From: Acetobacteraceae bacterium
Lineage (GTDB): Bacteria > Pseudomonadota > Alphaproteobacteria > Acetobacterales > Acetobacteraceae
Length of the DNA stretch: 15,888 bases
Reading direction: 5' to 3'
Assembly: GCA_947478535.1 (NCBI GenBank)
Contig: CANJXD010000073.1
Span: 1 to 15,888 of the forward strand
The notes beneath the pieces are model-generated. The model saw only the letters and a program-made list of their open reading frames with translations. It was not told where the DNA came from and ran no database searches. Each line of letters opens with the position of its first letter. Within the stretch, counting starts at the first letter, position 1. A program made the translations under genes and the position numbers. Below are positions 1-6,337 of the stretch, one piece after another.

Positions 1-503
1 AGATGCGCGGACCCGCCATTGCCGGCGGAGCCGTAAGAGATGCCACCGGGATTGGCCTTCGCCGCCGCGACCAGCGACTGGATCGAATTGAACGGCGCGC
101 CCGGCGCGGTGACGGCGATCAGCGGCAGGATTGCCAGCAGGCTGACCGGCGAGAAATCCCGCAGCGGATGGTAGCGCGCATTCGGCAGCAGGATGGAGTT
201 CACGCTGTGGGACAGGGTGCTCACCATCAGCGTGTGCCCATCCGGCGCTTCCCGCGCCACCGCTTCCGTCGCCACCAGCGCGTTGGCGCCGGTGCGGTTC
301 TCCACCACCACGGACTGCCCCAGCGCCACCGACATGTCCTGCGCCAGCACGCGCGCGATCACATCCGTCGGCCCGCCCGCGGCAAATCCGACGACAAGGC
401 GCACGGTGCGGCTGGGATAGGTCTGCGCGACGGCCGGCGCCGCGAGGGCCGCGCCGATGCCACCCAGCAGCACACGCCCGGCCTCGCGCCTGGTGAAGGT
501 CAT
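1..503 (-). CDS. Bug-family TTT solute-binding protein, N-terminal part (cut by left edge)
   Basis: About 168 residues are visible, reading from ATG at 503 to the window edge with no stop, so the C-terminal half lies outside. The protein opens with a twin-arginine-containing export signal (R5-R6, hydrophobic stretch 11-25, probable cleavage after A26 in APAVA|Q). The mature start YPSRTVRLVV and the loop GGPTD (43-47) are typical of the periplasmic Bug/TctC receptors of tripartite tricarboxylate transporters. A second ligand-loop-like stretch, YGSAGNGGSAH, sits near residues 157-167. These receptors bind carboxylates or related small molecules for TctA/TctB permeases, but no permease gene is in the window. 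A strong GGAGGAG lies at 511-517, seven bases before the start. The gene is divergent from the racemase-like gene, with 98 bases between starts. The family call is firm; the ligand is unknown. Confidence 0.9.
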   Translation of the reverse strand, partial: MTFTRREAGRVLLGGIGAALAAPAVAQTYPSRTVRLVVGFAAGGPTDVIARVLAQDMSVALGQSVVVENRTGANALVATEAVAREAPDGHTLMVSTLSHSVNSILLPNARYHPLRDFSPVSLLAILPLIAVTAPGAPFNSIQSLVAAAKANPGGISYGSAGNGGSAH

Positions 504-587
504 GGTCGTTCTCCTCCGTTATTGGGGCGATTTAGCGCCACTCCGCCGGGATGGTCCACTGGCCCTCGCCTGCCCTAGGATGCCGGC

Positions 588-592
588 AGGAG
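588..592 (+). promoter_or_regulatory. RBS fixing the start of the racemase-like gene
   Basis: AGGAG lies nine bases before ATG 602. It supports that start over an in-frame ATG at 551, whose extra 17 residues do not resemble the family N-terminus. Confidence 0.65.
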
Positions 593-601
593 AACGCCCG
601 C

Positions 602-1417
602 ATGTCCCCCATCCGCATCTACCACAAGAGCTTCACGGTGCTGGAGAACCTGCCGGACTACGCGCAGGCGCTGGCCGCGCGCTGCGCCGCCGTGGCGCGG
701 CCGGGCACGGAAGTGGTGCTGCACGGCATGCACCCCGACACCTACCGCACCGACTACCCCGGCAACGACATCAAATACGCCGTGCTGCAGGCGCTGCACG
801 CCCAGCAATTCCTGCTCGGCGCCCTGGCGGCCGAGGAGGAAGGCTTCGACTGCTACGCCATCGCCACCATGCCCGACCCGATGCTGGAGGAAGCGCGCAC
901 GCTGGTGGAGATGCCGGTCATCGGCTGCGGGGAAAGCGCGATGCTGGCGGCGCTGCCGCTTGGCCGCCGCTTCGCCGTCATGCTCTTCATCACCGAGATG
1001 GCGCCGCGGATCGAGCGCAACGCGCAGCGCATGGGGCTGGCGGAGCGCTTCCATTCCGCCACCGATGTTGGCTTCACCTTCCACGATGTGCTGCGCGGCT
1101 TCGCCGATCCGGCACCGCTGGTCGCACGCTTCCGCGACGCCGCGCGCTCACTGATCGCGCGGGGGGCAGAGGTGCTGATCGCGGGCGAGGTGCCGCTCGG
1201 CGTGCTGCTGGCGAATGCCGGGGTGACGGAAGTGGATGGCGTGCCGATCGTCGATGCGCTGGCCGCCACGGTGAAGGCGGCCGAGACAGCGGTGGAACTG
1301 CGCCGCGCCAGCGGCCACGCGCCGCTGCGCCGCGGCCTGTTCGGCGCCACGCCGCCGCGTGGGCGGGTGCTGGAACTGCTGGATTTCTACGGCCTGTCCC
1401 GCCTGCGATCCCGCTGA
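602..1417 (+). CDS. Asp/Glu/hydantoin racemase-superfamily protein lacking both catalytic cysteines
   Basis: 271 residues, soluble, no signal peptide. The fold is recognised from the start IRIYHKSF, the central block YAIATMPDPMLEEAR (85-99), VIGCGESAML (106-115) and LIAGEVPLG (192-200), which follow the two-domain pattern of hydantoin and Asp/Glu racemases. In that family the two catalytic cysteines normally sit just before the xDP block and in a GCxG-like motif of the second domain. Here those positions appear to be T89 and E196. C109 is present but lies in the inter-domain GES segment. Racemisation by the two-cysteine mechanism therefore looks unlikely; a decarboxylase, isomerase or lyase activity, or a binding role, is possible. 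It precedes a Bug receptor (72-base gap) and diverges from another, so its substrate may be what one of them imports. The superfamily is fairly sure; the reaction is not known. Confidence 0.75.
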   Translation: MSPIRIYHKSFTVLENLPDYAQALAARCAAVARPGTEVVLHGMHPDTYRTDYPGNDIKYAVLQALHAQQFLLGALAAEEEGFDCYAIATMPDPMLEEARTLVEMPVIGCGESAMLAALPLGRRFAVMLFITEMAPRIERNAQRMGLAERFHSATDVGFTFHDVLRGFADPAPLVARFRDAARSLIARGAEVLIAGEVPLGVLLANAGVTEVDGVPIVDALAATVKAAETAVELRRASGHAPLRRGLFGATPPRGRVLELLDFYGLSRLRSR

Positions 1418-1426
1418 TCTAAAATT

Positions 1427-1445
1427 GGCGCTTCCCGAAGGCGCC
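1427..1445 (-). terminator. Hairpin between racemase-like and Bug genes, terminator-like only on the minus strand
   Basis: GGCGCTT (1427-1433) pairs with AAGGCGCC (1438-1445) with one bulged G and a CCCG loop. On the plus strand no T-run follows. On the minus strand the hairpin is followed by AATTTTAG, which looks like a weak intrinsic terminator. No minus-strand gene ends here, so it could block antisense read-through or be chance. Confidence 0.22.
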
Positions 1446-1489
1446 CGGCGGCGGCACTCTCACCGGTGACACGACGGAGGGCCTGCCCC

Positions 1490-2449
1490 ATGCGCTTCAC
1501 CCGATGCCTCGGCGCGATCGCCGCGATGCTCGGCTTCCTCGCCGCCCCCGTCGCCGCGCAACAGCCCTCGCGCTACCCGGCGCGGCCCGTCACCATCATC
1601 ATTCCCTTCGATGCCGGCAGCGCGACGGATGTGGTGGCGCGCACGCTGCAACCGCATCTGTCCGCGGCCCTCGGCCAGCAGGCCGTCATCGTCAATCGCG
1701 CTGGCGCCTCCGGCACCATCGGCGCCGGCGAAGTGGCGCAGGCGAGGCCCGATGGCTACACCACCGGCATCCTCGGCATGGCCGGCCTGGCGCTGCTGCC
1801 GCATGTGCGCCGCCTGCCCTTCGAGCACGCCTCCTTCGACTTCATCTGCCAGATCTATTCCGCGCCCGTCGTCGCGATGGTGGCGCCGAATTCCCCGCAC
1901 CGCACGATCCAGGACCTGCTGGCCTATGGCCGCGCGAACCCGGAACAGGTGTTCTATGGCTCCCCCGGCATCGGCACGCCGGACCACATCAACACCGCCA
2001 ATTTCCTGCGCGCGAATGGCGTGACCGGCACGCATGTGCCCTTCGGCGGCGGCGGCGCGGCAACGACGGCGCTGCTCGGCGGACAGATCACGCTGTTCGC
2101 CAATACCACCGTGGTGCTGCGCGCCTACAATCTGCGGCCGCTCGCGGTGCTGATGCCGCAGCGCCTGCCGGACCTGCCGGATGCGCCCGCCGCCGGCGAG
2201 TTCGGCCCATCGATGGAAGCCACGATCTGGGCGGTCTTTGTCGCACCCAAGGGCCTGCCGGCGGAGGAACGCGCGAAGCTGACCAATGCCTGCCGCGACA
2301 CCCTCGCCAACCCCGCCTATCGCGAGGCGGCGACACGCGCGGGCTTCCCGCCGCTGTTCCGCGACGGGCCGGAATTCAGCGCCTTCCTGCAGACCGAATT
2401 CACCCGCTATGGCGGCCTGATGCGCCAGGAAGGCCTGGAACTGCGTTGA
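1490..2449 (+). CDS. Bug-family TTT solute-binding protein
   Basis: 319 residues, full length for the family. A Sec-type signal peptide covers residues 1-23 (hydrophobic 8-20, AAPVAA|QQ). The mature protein begins YPARPVTIIIPF and carries the ligand loop around DAGSATD (41-47), NRAGASGTIGAGEVAQ (69-84) and RPDGYT, the conserved landmarks of Bug/TctC receptors. A YGSPGIGTPDH segment (157-166) forms the second ligand wall, and VPFGGGGAATTALLGGQI (183-200) is the usual inter-lobe signature. CGGAGG at 1475-1480 stands nine bases before ATG 1490 and favours it over an in-frame ATG at 1466. It is followed after 26 bases by a TauD-type dioxygenase and then a FAH-family gene, so it probably captures the substrate of those enzymes. 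No TctA/TctB is nearby, so it must share a permease encoded elsewhere. The ligand cannot be named. Confidence 0.92.
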   Translation: MRFTRCLGAIAAMLGFLAAPVAAQQPSRYPARPVTIIIPFDAGSATDVVARTLQPHLSAALGQQAVIVNRAGASGTIGAGEVAQARPDGYTTGILGMAGLALLPHVRRLPFEHASFDFICQIYSAPVVAMVAPNSPHRTIQDLLAYGRANPEQVFYGSPGIGTPDHINTANFLRANGVTGTHVPFGGGGAATTALLGGQITLFANTTVVLRAYNLRPLAVLMPQRLPDLPDAPAAGEFGPSMEATIWAVFVAPKGLPAEERAKLTNACRDTLANPAYREAATRAGFPPLFRDGPEFSAFLQTEFTRYGGLMRQEGLELR

Positions 2450-2460
2450 GCCAAGGTACG

Positions 2461-2466
2461 GGAGGA
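2461..2466 (+). promoter_or_regulatory. RBS fixing the start of the TauD-type gene
   Basis: GGAGGA, in a purine-rich run before ATG 2476, sets the start. The same frame stays open upstream to about 1504 inside the Bug gene, but that part is only a shadow reading. Confidence 0.65.
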
Positions 2467-2475
2467 AAAGAAGAC

Positions 2476-3321
2476 ATGGCACTCACGACACGTCCGCTGC
2501 ATCCGCATTTCGGCGTCGAGATCACCGGCCTCCAGGTCTCGGACTGCGTGGATGACGCGACCTTCGCCGCGATCCGCGATGCGCTGGACCACCACTCGAT
2601 CGTCCTGCTGCGCGACCAGCAGCTTGCACCTGCGGAACAGCAGGCCTTCACGGAGCGTTTCGGGGCACTGGAGCACCATGTGCTGCAGGAACACACCATG
2701 CCGGACGCACGCGGCATCATGGTGCTGACCAATGCGGTGGAGGGCGGCAAGCCGCAGGGCGCGCACAAGATCGGCTGGCACTGGCACACCGACCTCACCT
2801 ACTACCCCAAGCCCTGCGACATGACGATGCTGCTGGGCGTCACCATTCCGCCGGAGGGTGGCGACACGCTCTTCGCCAGCCTGACCGCCGCCTATGACGC
2901 GCTGCCGACGGACCGCCGCGCGCAGGTGGATGCGATGACGGCGGTGCACAGCTACAACTACATGCGGTCGATCAAATACCCCGACGCCGCGCCGCTGACG
3001 CAGGAACAGCTGGACCGCGTGCGCGACGTGCGCCACCCGCTGGTGCGCACCCATCCCGTCACCGGCCGCCGCGCGCTTTATGTCAGCGAATACATCATCA
3101 GCCATTTCGACGGCATGGACATTCCCGAATCCCAGACGCTGCTGGCGGAGCTCGTCGCGCATACTGTGGAGGATCGCTTCGTCTACGCCCATCGCTGGCG
3201 GGTCGGCGACCTCATCTTCTGGGACAACCGCGCGACGATGCACAAGGCGACGCCCTATGACGATGTCGCCTACAAGCGGCGCATGCATCGCTCGATGATC
3301 GCGGGCTCGGTGCCGTTTTGA
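2476..3321 (+). CDS. TauD/TfdA-family Fe(II)/2-oxoglutarate-dependent dioxygenase
   Basis: 281 residues, cytoplasmic, the normal length for the family. The jelly-roll enzyme uses Fe(II), O2 and 2-oxoglutarate to hydroxylate or oxidatively cleave its substrate. The iron triad is complete: H104-x-D106 in WHWHTDLTYYPKP and the distal H256 in WDNRATMHKATPYD. Arginines 268-272 (KRRMHRSM) supply the 2-oxoglutarate carboxylate anchor. The start HPHFGVEITGLQ is the classic TauD/TfdA opening. Members act on taurine, alkyl sulfates, 2,4-D and other aryloxy acids, or small carboxylates; the sequence does not tell which. It sits 26 bases after the Bug receptor and its stop overlaps the TTG start of the FAH-family gene, so the three are almost certainly co-transcribed. 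This suggests oxidation of the imported compound followed by C-C hydrolysis, decarboxylation or isomerisation. Family certain, substrate unknown. Confidence 0.93.
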   Translation: MALTTRPLHPHFGVEITGLQVSDCVDDATFAAIRDALDHHSIVLLRDQQLAPAEQQAFTERFGALEHHVLQEHTMPDARGIMVLTNAVEGGKPQGAHKIGWHWHTDLTYYPKPCDMTMLLGVTIPPEGGDTLFASLTAAYDALPTDRRAQVDAMTAVHSYNYMRSIKYPDAAPLTQEQLDRVRDVRHPLVRTHPVTGRRALYVSEYIISHFDGMDIPESQTLLAELVAHTVEDRFVYAHRWRVGDLIFWDNRATMHKATPYDDVAYKRRMHRSMIAGSVPF

Positions 3322-4157
3322 GCCTGCGCCTCCTCCGCTTCGGCCCGGCCGGCGCCGAGAAGCCGGGCGTGCTGGATGGAGACGGCGCGCTGCGCGATGT
3401 CTCCGCCGATATCGCGGAGTATGATCCGGCCTTCTTCGTGGAGGGCTGGGAAGCCCGCCTCGCCGCCGCAGCGGCGAAGGCGCCCGTGGTGACCGGCACG
3501 CCGCGGCTTGGCCCGCCGGTCGCGGGCACATCGAAGATCGTCGGCCTCGGCATGAACTACCGCGAGGGTCTGCGCCGGCTCGGCCAGCAGCCGCCGGAAC
3601 ACCCGCTGCTGTTCATCAAATCCGCCACCTCCATCGCCGGGCCCTCCGACCCAATCGTGCTGACGCCGGATGCGACGAAGCTCGACTGGGAAGTGGAACT
3701 TGCGGTGGTGCTCTCCCGTCCGCTCTGGCGCGCCGATGCGGCGGAAGCGGCCGCCGCGATCGCGGGCTATTGCATCATCAACGACCTGTCCGAACGCACC
3801 TGGCAGAACGAATGGGGCGGTGAGTGGTGCAAGGGGAAAAGCGCCGATGGCTTCGCCCCGCTCGGCCCCTTCCTGGTGCCGCCCGATGCCGCCGGAGACC
3901 CTGCCTCGCTCGGCATCTGGCTGGACCTCAACGGCACGCGGATGCAGGACAGCGTGACGGGTGACATGGTCTTCGGCCCCGTCGCGGCGCTCTCCTACAT
4001 TTCCCGCTTCATCCGGCTGCTGCCGTGCGACGTGGTGGCGCTCGGCACGCCGCCCGGCACCGGCCAGCGCCAGGTGCCGCAGCGCTTCCTCCGCGTGGGG
4101 GACCACCTCCGCCTCGGCATCGATCGCCTCGGCGTGCAGGACAACCTGGTGGCCTGA
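3318..4157 (+). CDS. Fumarylacetoacetate hydrolase (FAH) family protein, TTG start
   Basis: 279 residues. It starts at TTG 3318, overlapping the dioxygenase TGA by three bases (TTGA). The next in-frame candidate, GTG at codon 18, would delete the conserved LRLLRFGPAGAEKPGVLD opening, so TTG is preferred and translation is probably coupled. The FAH C-terminal domain begins near residue 73 (KIVGLGMNY). The metal site is visible as E125 and E127 in DWEVELAVV and D156 in INDLSER. FAPLGPF (179-185) and LGTPPGTG (242-249) are also typical. Members hydrolyse acylpyruvates, decarboxylate oxaloacetate-like acids or isomerise homoprotocatechuate products. The position after GxNY usually held by a histidine (NYxxH) is G84 here, so acid-base chemistry may differ from FAHD1-like enzymes. 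It closes the Bug-dioxygenase-FAH unit and converges on the AMDase-like gene six bases away. Confidence 0.9.
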   Translation: MSLRLLRFGPAGAEKPGVLDGDGALRDVSADIAEYDPAFFVEGWEARLAAAAAKAPVVTGTPRLGPPVAGTSKIVGLGMNYREGLRRLGQQPPEHPLLFIKSATSIAGPSDPIVLTPDATKLDWEVELAVVLSRPLWRADAAEAAAAIAGYCIINDLSERTWQNEWGGEWCKGKSADGFAPLGPFLVPPDAAGDPASLGIWLDLNGTRMQDSVTGDMVFGPVAALSYISRFIRLLPCDVVALGTPPGTGQRQVPQRFLRVGDHLRLGIDRLGVQDNLVA

Positions 4158-4163
4158 GGGCGT

Positions 4164-4892
4164 TCAGGCCGGCAGGCCGAACAGCTTGCCCCAGCCTTGC
4201 ACGCGCGCGGGGTCGGCACCGGCCAGGGCCAGGCTTTTCCACACGCAAGTCGCGATGCTGTCGAGGATCGTCACACCCAACTCGGCCTCCAGCCGCGCCA
4301 CCAGCGGCCCGGCGCGAAGGTTGGTGCAGACCACGGCGATGGCGTCCGGCCCCTGCTGCGCGACGGCGCGGATCATCGCCTCCAGCGTCTCCTCCTCCAC
4401 CTCCGCGAAGGCGAAATTGTCGCGGATGCCGCGATGCTCATCGCCCCGGCAAGCGAGGCCGTGCCGTTCGTAGTTCGCGATGATCTTCGCCTGCACATCA
4501 TCGGTATAGGGCGTGACATAGCCGATGCTGCGCGCCCCGATCAGGGCCAGCGCCTCATTCATCGCGAGCATCGATGTCGTGGCCTTGATGCCCGTCGCGG
4601 CGGTGATGCGGGCGCAGAGCCGTTCATCCGCCTCGAAGCCTAGCCAGCTGGAGGACGTGCCGCTCCACGCGATCACATCCACCTTCGCATGCGCCAGCAA
4701 TTCGGCGGCCTGCAGGATCGCGCTGTCATCGAACTGCGCCAGAGCACCCGGCGTCAGGGCGATCTCGGTCACGCGGAAGCGGCCGAAATGGGCGGAGACC
4801 TCCGGCAGCCCGGCGATCATCGCCGTGGTGACGGGTTCCAGCACGGTGTTGGAGGACGGGGTGAGGATGCCGAGGCGGATGCGCTTGCTCAT
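4164..4892 (-). CDS. Arylmalonate decarboxylase / maleate isomerase family protein, single-cysteine type
   Basis: 242 residues, close to the roughly 240 of arylmalonate decarboxylase (AMDase). The opening RLGILTPSSNTVLEP is the hallmark of the maleate cis-trans isomerase/AMDase branch of the Asp/Glu racemase superfamily. Maleate isomerases use two cysteines. Here the first position falls in WSGTSSSWLG, with G78 where the cysteine would be, while the second is kept as C189 in VVCTNLRAG. A glycine plus one C-terminal cysteine is the AMDase arrangement (G74/C188 in the Bordetella enzyme, from memory). That would suit decarboxylation of a disubstituted malonate or a one-cysteine isomerisation. 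ATG 4892 gives the family N-terminus; an in-frame ATG at 4901 adds three residues, and neither has a strong RBS. It is divergent from the DUF808 gene and convergent with the FAH gene, so it forms a single-gene unit. Confidence 0.82.
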   Translation of the reverse strand: MSKRIRLGILTPSSNTVLEPVTTAMIAGLPEVSAHFGRFRVTEIALTPGALAQFDDSAILQAAELLAHAKVDVIAWSGTSSSWLGFEADERLCARITAATGIKATTSMLAMNEALALIGARSIGYVTPYTDDVQAKIIANYERHGLACRGDEHRGIRDNFAFAEVEEETLEAMIRAVAQQGPDAIAVVCTNLRAGPLVARLEAELGVTILDSIATCVWKSLALAGADPARVQGWGKLFGLPA

Positions 4893-4947
4893 GGGCCGCA
4901 TCGTAGAACGCCCGCCCCGCCGCTGCCTACGCCCCCGGAAGCTTTGC

Positions 4948-4953
4948 TTGACA
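4948..4953 (+). promoter_or_regulatory. Candidate -35 box upstream of the DUF808 gene
   Basis: A perfect TTGACA occurs in the 112-base divergent gap between the AMDase-like and DUF808 genes, 52 bases before the GTG start. The expected -10 zone (about 4970-4978, GGCACGGCT) has no good match, so promoter function is tentative. Confidence 0.3.
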
Positions 4954-5004
4954 GCCTGCCCCACCGCACGGCACGGCTGGCCCCGAACAAGCGCCGGAGA
5001 GACC

Positions 5005-5946
5005 GTGAGCACGGGCCTGATCGCATTGCTGGACGATATCGCCTCCATCGCCAAGGTGGCGGCGGCGAGCCTGGATGACATCGCGGCGCAGGCGGGCAAG
5101 GCGGGCGCGAAGGCGGCAGGCGTCGTCATCGACGATGCCGCGGTCACGCCGCGCTATGTCGTGGGTTTCGCCGCGGATCGCGAAGTACCGATCGTTCGCC
5201 GCATCGCCATCGGCTCGTTGCGCAACAAGCTGGTCTTCCTGTTACCCGCGGCACTGGCGCTGAGCGCCTTCGCCCCCTGGTCGATCACGCCGCTGCTGAT
5301 GCTGGGCGGCGTCTTCCTCTGCTACGAGGGCGCGGAGAAGGTGTGGGAGATGGTCTCGCCGCACGCCGCCCATGCGCATGAGGCCGAGATCGGCGCCGCC
5401 CCGGCCGACCCCAAGGCGCTGGAAGAAGCGAAGATCGCCGGCGCCATCAAGACGGATTTCGTCCTCTCCGCGGAGATCATGGCCATCGCGCTGGCCACCA
5501 TTCCGGAAGCCGGCTTCTGGATGCAGGCGGCGACGCTGGCGCTGGTGGGCATCGGCATCACCGTCGTCGTCTATGGCGCCGTCGCGCTGATCGTGAAGGC
5601 GGATGATGCCGGCCTCGCGCTGGCCCGCGCCGATGGGCCTTCGGCGCGCCTGCCCGCCGGATTGGCGATGCTGTCACGCGGCCTCGGGCGCGGGCTGGTG
5701 AAGGGCATGCCACCCTTCCTCAAGCTGCTCGGCATCGTCGGCACGGCGGCGATGGTCTGGGTCGGTGGCGGCATCCTGATCCATGGGGCGGAAGAATTCG
5801 GCGTGACCGCGCCCGGCCGGGTGATGCATGCGGCCGAACACGCGGCGGGCTTCCTCGGCGGCGCCGTCGTCTCCGGCATCGTGGGCATGGTGGTGGGCGC
5901 GGTGATCATCCCGCTGGTGTCCCTGGTCGCGAAGGTGCGGCGCTGA
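5005..5946 (+). CDS. DUF808 family inner-membrane protein (YedI-like), GTG start
   Basis: 313 residues. It starts at GTG 5005 with GGAGAG at 4996-5001. The N-terminus STGLIALLDDIASIAKVAAASLDDIA and the downstream KAAGVVIDDAAVTPRYV are the well-kept signature of DUF808 (E. coli YedI family). Next come hydrophobic segments around 76-108, 153-168, 175-197, 240-262 and 284-308, giving a polytopic inner-membrane protein. A charged, His-rich loop lies near 119-150 (HAAHAHEAE), and GGGILIHGAEEF (254-265) precedes the last helix. The biochemical role of the family is not established. No neighbour is functionally linked: the gene diverges from the AMDase-like gene and is 56 bases before the ABM-domain gene. 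It is probably a general housekeeping membrane gene rather than part of the catabolic units around it. Confidence 0.9.
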   Translation: MSTGLIALLDDIASIAKVAAASLDDIAAQAGKAGAKAAGVVIDDAAVTPRYVVGFAADREVPIVRRIAIGSLRNKLVFLLPAALALSAFAPWSITPLLMLGGVFLCYEGAEKVWEMVSPHAAHAHEAEIGAAPADPKALEEAKIAGAIKTDFVLSAEIMAIALATIPEAGFWMQAATLALVGIGITVVVYGAVALIVKADDAGLALARADGPSARLPAGLAMLSRGLGRGLVKGMPPFLKLLGIVGTAAMVWVGGGILIHGAEEFGVTAPGRVMHAAEHAAGFLGGAVVSGIVGMVVGAVIIPLVSLVAKVRR

Positions 5947-5975
5947 TTGGCAGGCGCGGCCAGTCTCGCTAGCCT
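5947..5975 (+). promoter_or_regulatory. Candidate promoter for the ABM-domain gene
   Basis: TTGGCA (5947-5952) and TAGCCT (5970-5975) are separated by exactly 17 bases, ending 27 bases before ATG 6003. The fit is partial (5/6 and 3/6), as is common in GC-rich alphaproteobacteria. It begins directly after the DUF808 stop, so the ABM gene could have its own transcript. Confidence 0.33.
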
Positions 5976-6002
5976 GCGGCGCAACACGCAAGGAAGCGCC
6001 CC

Positions 6003-6314
6003 ATGATCCATGTCATCGCCTTGATCACCGCCAAGCCCGGCATGCGGGACGCCATCCTGGCGGAATTCCGCGCCAATGTGCCGGCGGTGCATGCCGAACA
6101 GGGCTGCATCGAATACGGCCCCACCATCGACGCGGAAGGCATGGGCCGCATCCAGACGCCCGTCGGCCCGGACACCTTCGTGGTGATCGAGAAGTGGGAG
6201 AGCGCGGAGGCGCTGAAGGCCCATGCCGCCGCGCCGCACATGGCGGCCTATGCGGCGAAGGTGAAGGACATGATCGCGAACCGCGTCATCCACGTCCTCT
6301 CCCCGGCTGGCTGA
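6003..6314 (+). CDS. Antibiotic biosynthesis monooxygenase (ABM)-domain protein, YgiN-like
   Basis: 103 residues, a single ferredoxin-like ABM domain spanning nearly the whole chain (about 2-98). Landmarks are the first strand MIHVIALITAKPGM, GCIEYG (34-39), the strand VVIEKWES (60-67) and the helix LKAHAAAPHM (71-80). The E-x-W and the two histidines H74 and H79 form the usual pocket edge. Small proteins of this type form dimers and include quinol monooxygenases (YgiN), haem-degrading enzymes and stress-related oxygenases without cofactor; the sequence does not separate these. AAGGAAG at 5990-5996 is a good RBS six bases before ATG. The gene lies 56 bases after DUF808 and converges on the class II aldolase gene with a 23-base gap that shows no clear terminator. 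The family is sure; the substrate is unknown. Confidence 0.88.
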   Translation: MIHVIALITAKPGMRDAILAEFRANVPAVHAEQGCIEYGPTIDAEGMGRIQTPVGPDTFVVIEKWESAEALKAHAAAPHMAAYAAKVKDMIANRVIHVLSPAG

Positions 6315-6337
6315 ACCACCCGAGCTGAACGCCGCGG

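Noticed and set aside
553..565. Imperfect inverted repeat GGTCCA-C-TGGCCC in the gap between the first Bug gene and the racemase-like gene
   Set aside because: It is short, has a mismatch and no repeated half-site, so it is not distinguishable from chance in GC-rich DNA.
457..1422. Alternative plus-strand frame overlapping the racemase-like gene
   Set aside because: It shows repetitive Arg/Gly/Ala shadow composition, while the 602-1417 frame has recognisable racemase-fold motifs and an RBS.
2407..3531. Minus-strand open frame of about 374 codons across the dioxygenase and FAH genes
   Set aside because: It lies wholly opposite well-recognised genes, has low-complexity Arg/His-rich composition and no convincing start signal.
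4158..4163. Possible terminator between the convergent FAH and AMDase-like genes
   Set aside because: Only six bases separate the stops and no hairpin with a T-run is visible. The same holds for the two-base gap at 14357-14358.
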